DNA from: Deltaproteobacteria bacterium
GTDB taxonomy: Bacteria > Desulfobacterota > BSN033 > UBA1163
NCBI GenBank assembly: GCA_016875195.1
Contig: VGRY01000001.1
Span: forward strand, 60,560 to 124,559
DNA: 64,000 bases
Direction: 5' to 3'
Both the position numbers and the translations under genes were made by a program. The notes under the pieces are model-generated. The model was not told the origin of the DNA and searched no databases. It was given only the letters and a program-made list of their open reading frames with translations. Below are positions 24,380 to 32,445 of the stretch, piece by piece (the first letter of the stretch is position 1; each line of letters opens with the position of its first letter).

Positions 24380-25279
24380 ATGATCCCCCTCAGAGATGCC
24401 ATTCCATCGAAAACCTTTCCGGTCATAAACATTCTCATCATCGTCGCGAATGGCCTTGCCTTTATCTGGCAACTCTCACTTGGACCCTCACTGAAAGAGG
24501 CCTTTCTCCTCTATGGCATTGTCCCTGTCCGATATTCCGATCCAAGTCTCTCCGTTCAATTTACAATGTTCGAACAGGTCTTTCCGTTTATCACATCCAT
24601 GTTTCTTCACGGCGGTTTCTTGCACATCCTTGGCAATATGTGGTTCCTCTACATCTTCGGGGATAACATTGAAGACAGGCTCGGTCACTTCCGTTACCTC
24701 CTCTTCTATTTTGTCACCGGTGTTGCTGCTGGACTTGTTCATCTCTATACCAACTGGGGCTCCCAAATCCCCACCATTGGAGCAAGCGGAGCCATCTCCG
24801 GAATCATGGGAGCTTACCTCCTCCTTTATCCCCGTTCGCGGATCCTGACTTTGATCCCGATCTTCTTCTTTTTCCAATTCGTTGAAATCCCCGCCTTCAT
24901 CTTTCTCGGATACTGGTTACTCATTCAATTATTTTCCGCAAGCTTGACCCCTAAAAATGTCGGAGGGATTGCCTTCTGGGCTCACATCGGAGGATTTATC
25001 GCGGGCCTGATCCTCGTTAAAATATTCGATGTGATTCCAAAGATGGGGATTGGGAAAGATTTCCGCCACTATACCGAGAGAAGGACCACACCTCGCCTTC
25101 AAACCATCTTGCCTCGATCCTTTACGGAAGAATTGAATCTTTATGGTGAGATTAGGATTCTCATAGGAGGCATCACTCATCATCGCATCATGTTCCAGCA
25201 GTGGAATAGAATAGAAGGTTCCTCTAAAAATGTCATTCCGGTCCCGATCTTTATCGGGAAAATCCAGTCCCGTTTTTAA
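24380..25279 (+). CDS. Rhomboid intramembrane serine protease, C-terminally altered copy
   Basis: Cleaves transmembrane substrates within the membrane. 299 residues: multiple membrane segments, HGGFLHILGNMWFLYIFGDN in the second, nucleophile motif GASGAISGIMGAY (Ser near residue 136) and catalytic His in AFWAHIGGF near residue 207. Almost identical to the gene at 31416 through residue about 260 (ending GEIRI), after which this copy reads an unrelated tail that runs into a palindromic repeat. It therefore lacks the DnaJ-C-like domain of its twin. The catalytic domain is intact, so it may still be active. Confidence 0.9.
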   Translation: MIPLRDAIPSKTFPVINILIIVANGLAFIWQLSLGPSLKEAFLLYGIVPVRYSDPSLSVQFTMFEQVFPFITSMFLHGGFLHILGNMWFLYIFGDNIEDRLGHFRYLLFYFVTGVAAGLVHLYTNWGSQIPTIGASGAISGIMGAYLLLYPRSRILTLIPIFFFFQFVEIPAFIFLGYWLLIQLFSASLTPKNVGGIAFWAHIGGFIAGLILVKIFDVIPKMGIGKDFRHYTERRTTPRLQTILPRSFTEELNLYGEIRILIGGITHHRIMFQQWNRIEGSSKNVIPVPIFIGKIQSRF

Positions 25280-25376
25280 CGGGATCGAAATAACTGGACT
25301 CTCGATGGAGTTTATCCCGTACTTAATTCGGGGCGGGAGTGACAAATTCGGAATTATTAGAGGTTCTCTAGATTTT
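25216..25376. repeat. MITE-like palindromic repeat at the 3' end of rhomboid gene 1
   Basis: Left end GGTTCCTCTAAAAATGTCAT with CCGGTCCCGATCTTTATCGGG; right end CCCGTACTTAATTCGGGGCG, GGAGTGACAAATTCGG and TTATTAGAGGTTCTCTAG. The ends are inverted copies, with internal hairpins. The last codons of the rhomboid frame lie inside it. The remaining bases to 25620 are AT-rich with no gene seen. Confidence 0.65.
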
Positions 25377-25651
25377 TAGCATCTCCCGGCATAAGACACC
25401 GTTTTCTTTTTAGCATTGAGATGTTGTTCCATAAATTAAAATAATTCTAACATAATTTCGGAAAATATTTTTATCTAAATCGCTCAATTTAGATTTTATA
25501 TAACATTGCAAGCACTCAAGAGAAATGCAGGTAATCCCCTTCACATGACTTCTGGCTTTGTCTGAAAATTCCTTCAATAACAGCCGCATGGTAAATCGAA
25601 AACTATTCAAAAGTCCTTCAAAATAAAAACGATTTGATTTTTTTCCACACG

Positions 25652-25667
25652 TGGCATAATGTTTGCG
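25652..25667 (+). promoter_or_regulatory. Candidate sigma-54 promoter of the cytochrome-porin unit
   Basis: TGGCATAATGTTTGCG matches the RpoN consensus with exact -24 GG / -12 GC spacing. Predicted start near 25678, 44 bases before the ATG; AGGAGG (25706-25711) follows as ribosome binding site. Confidence 0.75.
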
Positions 25668-25721
25668 GTAAAGAGGGGTTAGGATTTATTAAAAAATTGA
25701 AAAACAGGAGGTGAATGCTAT

Positions 25722-26699
25722 ATGAAGAGAGAGCATATTACCCTTTCAACATTTCTGGATTCCCCCTTATGCGGAAGTGACAAATTAAGATTCGGTCGAG
25801 TCTCCGTTCTCATCATGTTGACCATTTTTCCGTTCATTCTCCTCACATGGGAAATCGGAAGTGGAAATTCAGAATATGTCGGTTCCGAGACCTGCAAGGG
25901 ATGCCATGAGAAAATTTATGCCAGTTATACGAAGTCGATCCATGGTAAAAAAGAAATATCAGGCGCCCCGACTCACCGGGAGGGTTGCGAGTCATGCCAT
26001 GGCCCCGGCGCCCAACATGTCGAAAAAGGGGGAGGAAAAGGCGTCGACCTGCTTGTCTTTGGCAGAAAAACCAATGCGCGTTCTAAGAATGCCAAGTGTC
26101 TTGCCTGCCATGATATATCAAAGGACATGCCCTTCTGGGATTTAAGTAAACACAAAACCATGGATGTCTCCTGTGTGGACTGCCACTCCATCCATTCTGC
26201 CAAAGTAAAGAAGGGAATGTTAACCGCAGAGGAACCCGACCTCTGTTTTTCCTGCCATAAGAGAATCCGGGCTCAAACGAATAAGCAGTCTCATCATCCA
26301 GTCCGGGAAGGCAAGGTAAAATGTTCTGACTGCCATAATGCCATGGGCACATCGAACAGCAAGGGAATGATTAAAGCGGATTCCGTAAACGATCTTTGTT
26401 ACAAATGCCATGCTGAAAAGAGAGGGCCGTTTGCATTTGAACATCCCCCTGTTCAGGAGAACTGTTTGAGTTGCCACGAAATTCATGGAAGTAACCATAG
26501 CCGGCTCCTGGTCCGAAAAGTACCGCTTCTCTGCCAAAGTTGCCACACCGTATCAGGGCACAAAAGCACGCCATACACCAATCTTCACTCATTCACCGGG
26601 ACTGCGACAGCTCGAAAAAATATGTTTTTCTCACGCTCATGTCTTAACTGTCATGGGAATATTCACGGGAGCAGCCGATCCCCTGAATTTATACGATAG
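25722..26699 (+). CDS. Periplasmic decaheme c-type cytochrome (MtrA/DmsE/PioA family)
   Basis: Electron carrier expected to sit in the periplasm and insert into an outer-membrane porin, passing electrons across the outer membrane. 325 residues with an N-terminal membrane/signal segment around 27-45 and ten CxxCH haem sites at residues 58, 89, 126, 151, 175, 201, 226, 248, 271 and 307, the haem count of MtrA/DmsE. The closing SCLNCHGNIHGS is typical of this family. AGGAGG lies ten bases before the start. The porin gene begins 11 bases after the stop. Known relatives work in metal reduction, DMSO respiration or iron oxidation; the direction here cannot be told from sequence. Confidence 0.93.
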   Translation: MKREHITLSTFLDSPLCGSDKLRFGRVSVLIMLTIFPFILLTWEIGSGNSEYVGSETCKGCHEKIYASYTKSIHGKKEISGAPTHREGCESCHGPGAQHVEKGGGKGVDLLVFGRKTNARSKNAKCLACHDISKDMPFWDLSKHKTMDVSCVDCHSIHSAKVKKGMLTAEEPDLCFSCHKRIRAQTNKQSHHPVREGKVKCSDCHNAMGTSNSKGMIKADSVNDLCYKCHAEKRGPFAFEHPPVQENCLSCHEIHGSNHSRLLVRKVPLLCQSCHTVSGHKSTPYTNLHSFTGTATARKNMFFSRSCLNCHGNIHGSSRSPEFIR

Positions 26700-26710
26700 G
26701 AGGTGAAACC

Positions 26711-28726
26711 ATGAAATTCAAGATCATCATTTCTGTTATGATATTCAGCCTTCTCCCTTTTGGGAGCGCCTTTTCTCAGGATAAGTCAGTTCAAGGAGAG
26801 ATTTCGCTGACTGGCCAGTATGTGGGAATAGAAGGCGAAAGAGGTGGCAAAGCAAAATTCACCGAGTACAGAGACCTCCAGGAAAATGGCGGCGTTTATG
26901 GAAGATTGCAACTCAATCTTGATACTGAAAAATATTTTATGAACTTAAAGGCAGGCGATTTTGGTTATGATACCTTCTATTATCAATTGGATGGAGGCCG
27001 ATGGGGAAAGTTCGAGGTTGACCTCTTTTACCGTGAGATCCCCCATCATATTACATTTGATGCCAGAACCTTTTGGTTAGGAGCAGGCGGAGATACCCTG
27101 ATCGGAACTCCGGGCCCTGTCTCTTCGTGGAATACGTTTGACTACTCCAGCGAGAGGCGTCAACTCGGGGGAGGATTGAAGCTCAATCTGATCAAGCCAT
27201 TTTTCTTTGATGCCTCCTATGAGAGGGAAGAACGATACGGAACTAAACCCACAGGTGCGGCAGGAGATCCAACGGATAGCGGAAATGCTGCCCTCGAACT
27301 TCCTGAACCTACCCATTACCTGACAAACAATCTGAAGTTTCAAACGGGATATGCGAAGAAACCTCTCTATCTATCCCTGAACTATTTCTACAGTGATTTC
27401 AACAACAGTAATACGGTCCTCAATTTCTCAAACCCTATCACGGGAACCAGTGATCTACGTTCCCTTCCTCCTGACAACACGTATCATAAAGGCTCTTTGA
27501 AGGGCACCCTGAAACTCCCATGGAATACCAAATTCAGCACAAATGTTGGCTTCTCCAGAGGAAGATCGGAGACATCCGCCTTCCCCACCGCATTAGGGCC
27601 TCCCACAGGTAGAACCGAGTTTAAAGGAAAGGTGCGCACCCTGAATTACGATGCCGTCCTCACTTCAAATCCTGTCCGCTTTCTTGATGTCAGGGTTTTT
27701 TATAAATTTTACAAAAGGGACAACCAGTCGGATAATCCCCTTGGACTGATCGAAGGGTTTTTAGATTATAAGACGAACAATGTGGGAGCAGAGGCTGGTC
27801 TCAGGCTTCCTGCAAGGCTCTATCTCACAGGTGGTTATGAATATTTGAAAACGAAACGGGATTTTCATGCAGACCCTGTGGATGTCCTACCCCATAATGC
27901 AGACCACAAATATTTTATTGATCTTAAATGGAGTGGCTCTGATGTTCTAGATGCACGGGTGGGATATGAAAAATTTAAGAGAGATGCAAAATACCAGAGC
28001 CCTCAAACCTCGGCTCAGCTCGATAGAAGATATGCTTATGCTGAGCAAGATCGTGATACTCTCAAGGCAGCCATCGATCTCTTCCCTTTAGAAAACCTCA
28101 ATCTCGGCCTTGAGTATCGGCACCGGAAAATTGACTATACCGACACCCACCTTGGCATGAAGAAAGAGAAAAGAGACGAGGTGAGTTTCAATGTGGATTA
28201 CGCCATAGGGAAAATGGTCAAGTTGTTTGGGAATACGGACTTTGGTTTGATTAAATTCACCCCTGATCTGCAGAGGTCTGGATTGAACTGGAGTGCCGAA
28301 GAAAAAGATAAGACCTACGGGTATGCGTTGGGCGCTGAAATTTATGCGATCCCCAATAAACTCACGTTCATCTTAAAACACCATTATCTGAAATCGAATG
28401 GAAATGTGGATATGACGATCGATCCAGGGCTGTTTGCTGCGGCAGGAATTGTTGGGGCAAATAATGATGTGGTCGATATCAGCAAATGGGATGACTACAC
28501 CCTTTATGGGTTTAAGATAAAGGGAATTTATAACTTCACAAAATGTCTCTCTGTTTCACTCGGCTATGGTTACCAAAGGTTTAACTATAAAGATGCCCAA
28601 TTAGATGGCTATCAGTTCGTCCTTGGCGGTGGAGCAGGGAGTAATGGCGCCTATCTTACAGGAGCCTATAAAGATCAATCTTATAAGGCCCATTTAGTAT
28701 TTGGAGGAATCACCTTTAAGTTTTAG
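26711..28726 (+). CDS. MtrB/PioB-family outer-membrane porin
   Basis: Beta-barrel sheath for the decaheme cytochrome. 671 residues: signal peptide MKFKIIISVMIFSLLPFGSAFSQ, then alternating amphipathic strands throughout (for example GVYGRLQLNLDTEKYFMNLK, LNLIKPFFFDASYEREERYG) ending in a C-terminal aromatic FGGITFKF, as outer-membrane barrels do. Length and strand pattern fit the MtrB/PioB family. The first ribosome binding site (AGGAGGTG) sits just before the ATG. Co-transcribed with the cytochrome. No outer-surface MtrC-like decaheme protein follows. Confidence 0.9.
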   Translation: MKFKIIISVMIFSLLPFGSAFSQDKSVQGEISLTGQYVGIEGERGGKAKFTEYRDLQENGGVYGRLQLNLDTEKYFMNLKAGDFGYDTFYYQLDGGRWGKFEVDLFYREIPHHITFDARTFWLGAGGDTLIGTPGPVSSWNTFDYSSERRQLGGGLKLNLIKPFFFDASYEREERYGTKPTGAAGDPTDSGNAALELPEPTHYLTNNLKFQTGYAKKPLYLSLNYFYSDFNNSNTVLNFSNPITGTSDLRSLPPDNTYHKGSLKGTLKLPWNTKFSTNVGFSRGRSETSAFPTALGPPTGRTEFKGKVRTLNYDAVLTSNPVRFLDVRVFYKFYKRDNQSDNPLGLIEGFLDYKTNNVGAEAGLRLPARLYLTGGYEYLKTKRDFHADPVDVLPHNADHKYFIDLKWSGSDVLDARVGYEKFKRDAKYQSPQTSAQLDRRYAYAEQDRDTLKAAIDLFPLENLNLGLEYRHRKIDYTDTHLGMKKEKRDEVSFNVDYAIGKMVKLFGNTDFGLIKFTPDLQRSGLNWSAEEKDKTYGYALGAEIYAIPNKLTFILKHHYLKSNGNVDMTIDPGLFAAAGIVGANNDVVDISKWDDYTLYGFKIKGIYNFTKCLSVSLGYGYQRFNYKDAQLDGYQFVLGGGAGSNGAYLTGAYKDQSYKAHLVFGGITFKF

Positions 28727-28751
28727 CCTGACCTTTCATCTTTTCACCTCA

Positions 28752-28787
28752 ATTCTATACAGGGTTGATAACAACCCTGTATAGAAT
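28752..28787 (+). terminator. Stem-loop after the porin gene
   Basis: ATTCTATACAGGGTTG (28752-28767) and CAACCCTGTATAGAAT (28772-28787) form a perfect 16-bp stem with a 4-base loop, 25 bases past the porin stop; no strong T tract. The following 28788-28998 shows no gene. Confidence 0.65.
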
Positions 28788-28998
28788 CCCCTCTTGAGTT
28801 TTCAAAACAATTCGTCTTTCCCTTTATCATTCGCGCCAAAAAGACCAGAGGCTTATTTTTCTGCTGAAAAATCTGTTGAGGCATGTGTATGTTTTAACCT
28901 TCACCTGAATCTATTTTCTGTCTGGAATATTCTTCATGCCGTTCTTATCAGAAAAATAAAAATACTTAAATATCAAATAGATACATAAAATGATGCAT

Positions 28999-29014
28999 TG
29001 GCAAAGAAATTGCT
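28999..29014 (+). promoter_or_regulatory. Candidate sigma-54 promoter of the monoheme FG-GAP protein
   Basis: TGGCAAAGAAATTGCT matches the RpoN consensus at exact spacing. Predicted start near 29025, leaving a leader of about 148 bases before the ATG at 29173. Confidence 0.7.
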
Positions 29015-29172
29015 TATAATATTTTGGATTTGATTATCAAGTTTGCAGTACCGCTAAACTCTTTATTAACAACAAATAAATTCCCAAGTCAAAAAGGGTA
29101 GTTAAGTACATGAGGTATTCAGTCTATTGGATAATCTTGAATCGGTAAAAAAAATCTTAAAAGGAGATGAAT

Positions 29173-31047
29173 ATGCGGAATAAAGCTTTTAGAAGTTTGA
29201 TATTGGTTGGTGTGATCTTTGGAATTTTTGGTGTCGCTTATGCGACAAATGGTATAAAAAATAATTTTAACACTTTTTATGCGGGAAAAGGGATTGTGAC
29301 GGCAGGATCCAGAATAGACCAGTGCATCCTTTGCCATGCATCAAATGCCCAGAACGCTCAGGATCTTCCGTCGCTTGAAACAGGGGCTCCTGGGGTAACT
29401 CCATCAGGGCCTAATCCCTATGGTGTTCTACTTGAAAGTAATGGCCGTAACTTTGGGTCTGCTGAATCGGCAGACTCCGATGGTGATGGCTCTAATAACC
29501 TTGCTGAAATCACCGGTAAATTCTTCCCTGGCAATCCTCTGGATAAACCCGCAGCCGGTGATGTCACTGCTCCAACCGTCACAGCTTTCACAGTTCCCGC
29601 CTCTTCAACCTCTTTGACCGTATCCGGAATCTCCATCACAGCCACTGACGCTGTCGGAGTTACGGGCTACATCATCACGGAGTCTGCAACCGCTCCTCTG
29701 CTTACGGCTACGGGTTGGGTCAGCGTCACCTCAACGACCAGCTTCTCGACCACAACTGCCAGCTATACGGCTGCCAGCCCTGGAACGAAGACCCTTTATG
29801 TCTGGGCCAGAGATGCTGCCGGAAACCGATCTGCCCAGTTCACAAGCCGCTCGGTCAACATCACGCTGCCTGACGCCGTTGCGCCCAGCGTTACGGTTTT
29901 CACTGTTCCCGCCTCTTCAACCTCTTTGACCGTATCCGGTATCTCCATCACAGCCACTGACGCTGTCGGAGTTACGGGCTATATCATTACGGAGTCGGCA
30001 ACCGCTCCTGCACTTTCTGCCGCCGGTTGGGTCAGCGTCACCTCAACGACCAGCTTCTCGACCACAACTGCCAGCTATACGGCTGCGAGCCCTGAAACGA
30101 AGACCCTTTATGCCTGGGCCAGAGATGCTGCCGGAAATGTCTCAACGAACAGGAACGCCTCTGTCACTATCACATTAGGAGCGAATATCCCTATTGTTGA
30201 CTTTGATGGAGATGGAAAAACCGATTATGCAATTTTCAGGGGGAACAACAGTAATTGGTACATTATACCTTCTGGAGGCGGACCTGCTTACAACATCCAA
30301 TGGGGTGCAGGAGCCCTCAACGATATCATCGTTCCGGGTGACTACGATGGAGATGGAAAGACAGATATTGCGGTCTGGCGGCCCGGTAATGGGAACTGGT
30401 ATATTAAAAGATCTTCAGATGAGGGAGTGACCCAAACACGTTGGGGCAGAGGTTCTCTTAATGATATCCCTGTCCCGGGTGATTACGATGGGGATGGAAA
30501 GACGGATATTGCAGTCTGGCGTCCCGGAACGAGGTACTGGCTTATTAAGAGATCTTCGGATGGCGGCGTCACCTTTGTTCGATGGGGTTCAGGTTCTTTG
30601 AATGATATCCCTGTTCCTGGAGACTATGATGGCGATGGAAAAACGGATATTGCGGTCTGGCAGCCCGGTAATGGGAACTGGTATATTAAAAGATCTTCAG
30701 ATGGGGGAGTGACCCTGACCCAATGGGGTTCAGGTGCGACGAATGATGTGCCTGTTCCTGGAGACTATGATGGGGATGGGAAAACGGATATTGCGGTCTG
30801 GCAGCCCGGTAATGGGAACTGGTATATTAAAAGATCTTCAGATGGGGGAGTGATCCTGACCCAATGGGGTTCAGGTGCGACGAATGATGTGCCTGTTCCT
30901 GGAGACTATGATGGGGATGGGAAAACGGATATTGCGGTCTGGCAGCCCGGTAATGGGAACTGGTATATCGATCCTTCCGGTGCTGGTTCAACTTATTTGC
31001 TCCAGTTGGGCGGAGACCCAACAGATATTCCGGTAAGCATACCCTAA
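29173..31047 (+). CDS. Secreted monoheme protein with Ig-like and FG-GAP/VCBS repeats
   Basis: Predicted surface protein of 624 residues. AAGGAG (29161-29166) abuts an upstream ATG at 29167, so the ATG at 29173 is the better start. Signal peptide to about residue 24 (GVIFGIFGVAYA). One CxxCH haem site (CILCH, about residues 51-55) and a calcium-type DSDGDGSNNLAEI motif follow. Then two nearly identical Ig-like modules of about 100 residues (PTVTAFTVPASSTSLTVSG and its copy), then five to six FG-GAP/VCBS units of about 44 residues with PGDYDGDGKTDIAVWRPG, a likely beta-propeller. A haem site on an adhesive propeller beside an MtrAB pair suggests an outer-surface electron acceptor; this is inference. 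Confidence 0.82.
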   Translation: MRNKAFRSLILVGVIFGIFGVAYATNGIKNNFNTFYAGKGIVTAGSRIDQCILCHASNAQNAQDLPSLETGAPGVTPSGPNPYGVLLESNGRNFGSAESADSDGDGSNNLAEITGKFFPGNPLDKPAAGDVTAPTVTAFTVPASSTSLTVSGISITATDAVGVTGYIITESATAPLLTATGWVSVTSTTSFSTTTASYTAASPGTKTLYVWARDAAGNRSAQFTSRSVNITLPDAVAPSVTVFTVPASSTSLTVSGISITATDAVGVTGYIITESATAPALSAAGWVSVTSTTSFSTTTASYTAASPETKTLYAWARDAAGNVSTNRNASVTITLGANIPIVDFDGDGKTDYAIFRGNNSNWYIIPSGGGPAYNIQWGAGALNDIIVPGDYDGDGKTDIAVWRPGNGNWYIKRSSDEGVTQTRWGRGSLNDIPVPGDYDGDGKTDIAVWRPGTRYWLIKRSSDGGVTFVRWGSGSLNDIPVPGDYDGDGKTDIAVWQPGNGNWYIKRSSDGGVTLTQWGSGATNDVPVPGDYDGDGKTDIAVWQPGNGNWYIKRSSDGGVILTQWGSGATNDVPVPGDYDGDGKTDIAVWQPGNGNWYIDPSGAGSTYLLQLGGDPTDIPVSIP

Positions 31048-31077
31048 GGTTAATAGACTTCTACTTTATTGAATTTG

Positions 31078-31122
31078 AAAAAAGCCTGGCATGAACTCCC
31101 TTCCAATGCCAGGCTTTTTCAT
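31078..31122 (+). terminator. Rho-independent terminator after the FG-GAP protein
   Basis: AAAAAAGCCTGGCAT and ATGCCAGGCTTTTT form a GC-rich stem followed by a T run, 31 bases past the stop codon. From here to the right rhomboid repeat at 31332 no gene is seen. Confidence 0.85.
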
Positions 31123-31331
31123 CACTTTACCCTTTTGTTAAACTTTTCTTTTACAGTTGCTGCAGGGTAGCATTTTCTAAGTGTGTGTAAACACGAGCAT
31201 TGTTCTTTGGAAATTCCATAAATGACCAGAAATGTGGTGACATAGGTTGTTCTGAATTATATTGACAGAATCAATTTAGGTATCAATAAAATCCAACTGA
31301 TCATTACTAAAAACAACTACCTCACTATCGA

Positions 31332-32195
31332 GTTCAAATTAACCCACAGCCCCTTAAAAATCAAGCTAAAATTGAAAAGGGGTTAGTTTTTGCTTATAAT
31401 CACATTGGAACCCCTATGATCCCCCTCAGAGATGCCATTCCATCGAAAACCTTTCCGATCATAAACATTCTCATCATCGTCGCGAATGGCCTTGCCTTTA
31501 TCTGGCAACTCTCACTTGGACCCTCATTGAAAGAGGCCTTTCTCCTCTATGGCATTGTCCCTGTCCGATATTCCGATCCAAGCCTCTCCATCCAATTTAC
31601 AATGTTCGAACAGGTCTTCCCTTTTATCACCTCCATGTTTCTTCACGGCGGTTTCTTGCACATCCTTGGCAATATGTGGTTCCTCTACATCTTCGGGGAT
31701 AACATTGAAGACAGGCTCGGTCACTTCCGTTACCTCCTCTTCTATGTTGTCACCGGTGTTGCTGCTGGACTTGGACATCTCTATACCAACTGGGGCTCCC
31801 AAATCCCCACCATTGGAGCAAGCGGAGCCATCTCCGGAATCATGGGAGCTTACCTCCTCCTTTATCCCCGTTCGCGGATCCTGACTTTGATCCCGATCTT
31901 CTTCTTTTTCCAATTCGTTGAAATCCCCGCCTTCATCTTTCTCGGATACTGGTTACTCATTCAATTATTTTCCGCAAGCTTGACCCCTAAAAATGTCGGA
32001 GGGATTGCCTTCTGGGCTCACATCGGGGGATTTGTCGCTGGCCTTATCTTTATTAAAATATTTGACCTGATTCCAAGGATGGGGATTGGGAAGGATCTCC
32101 GCCACTATACCGAGAGAAGGACAACACCACGCTTTCAGACCATCTTGCCTCAATCCCTTCCGGAAGAACTGGATCTTTACGGAGAAATCAGGATT
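31332..32195 (+). repeat. Segmental direct repeat, right copy
   Basis: Matches 24139-24172 and 24330-25159 with few substitutions, including promoter and coding region. Lacks the 157-bp insertion of the left copy. Offset between copies within the gene is a constant 7036 bases. Confidence 0.9.
31372..31400 (+). promoter_or_regulatory. Sigma-70-type promoter of rhomboid gene 2
   Basis: TTGAAA (31372-31377), 17-base spacer, TATAAT (31395-31400), identical to the left copy; ATG at 31416. Confidence 0.75.
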
Positions 32196-32387
32196 ACGCC
32201 AAAGGAGGCATCCAAGGGAGCCCGGAAGTTGATCGCTATCCCCCAAGGATTAAAGAAGAGGAATCTTTGGGTGACGATTCCGCCGGATGTCCGGGAAGGA
32301 ACTCAACTACGATTGAAGGGCTTGGGCCGGATGGACAGGGATGGCCATCGAGGTGATCTGTTTCTCGAAGTCCACATTATAGATTAA
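31416..32387 (+). CDS. Rhomboid protease fused to a DnaJ C-terminal-like domain
   Basis: Intramembrane serine protease with a soluble chaperone-type tail. 323 residues: rhomboid core as in the copy at 24380 (HGGFLHILGNMW, GASGAISG with Ser near 136, AHIGGF His near 207), then a cytoplasmic C-terminus reading ITPKEASKGARKLIAIPQGL and VTIPPDVREGTQLRLKGLG followed by GDLFLEVHI. The tail closely resembles the substrate-binding C-terminal domain of DnaJ/Hsp40. There is no J domain or zinc finger. The tail may deliver or select unfolded substrates. This copy is full length and is likely the ancestral form. Confidence 0.9.
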   Translation: MIPLRDAIPSKTFPIINILIIVANGLAFIWQLSLGPSLKEAFLLYGIVPVRYSDPSLSIQFTMFEQVFPFITSMFLHGGFLHILGNMWFLYIFGDNIEDRLGHFRYLLFYVVTGVAAGLGHLYTNWGSQIPTIGASGAISGIMGAYLLLYPRSRILTLIPIFFFFQFVEIPAFIFLGYWLLIQLFSASLTPKNVGGIAFWAHIGGFVAGLIFIKIFDLIPRMGIGKDLRHYTERRTTPRFQTILPQSLPEELDLYGEIRITPKEASKGARKLIAIPQGLKKRNLWVTIPPDVREGTQLRLKGLGRMDRDGHRGDLFLEVHIID

Positions 32388-32445
32388 CATCAACATCCTA
32401 TAAATTTTCAATCAAACGGGCACAGGTAGGTTCATCCCCATTCAA

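Larger units (their letters stand above)
24139..25159 (+). repeat. Segmental direct repeat, left copy (rhomboid gene 1 and its upstream region)
   Basis: Near-identical to 31332-32195, interrupted in this copy by an extra 157 bases at 24173-24329. The two copies flank the electron-transfer cassette in the same orientation. They diverge abruptly after 25159. Confidence 0.9.

Noticed and set aside
24488..24877. Antisense open frame conserved in both rhomboid copies (also 31524-31913)
   Set aside because: Its conservation follows automatically from the DNA duplication; the plus-strand rhomboid frame explains the constraint and no ribosome binding site is present.
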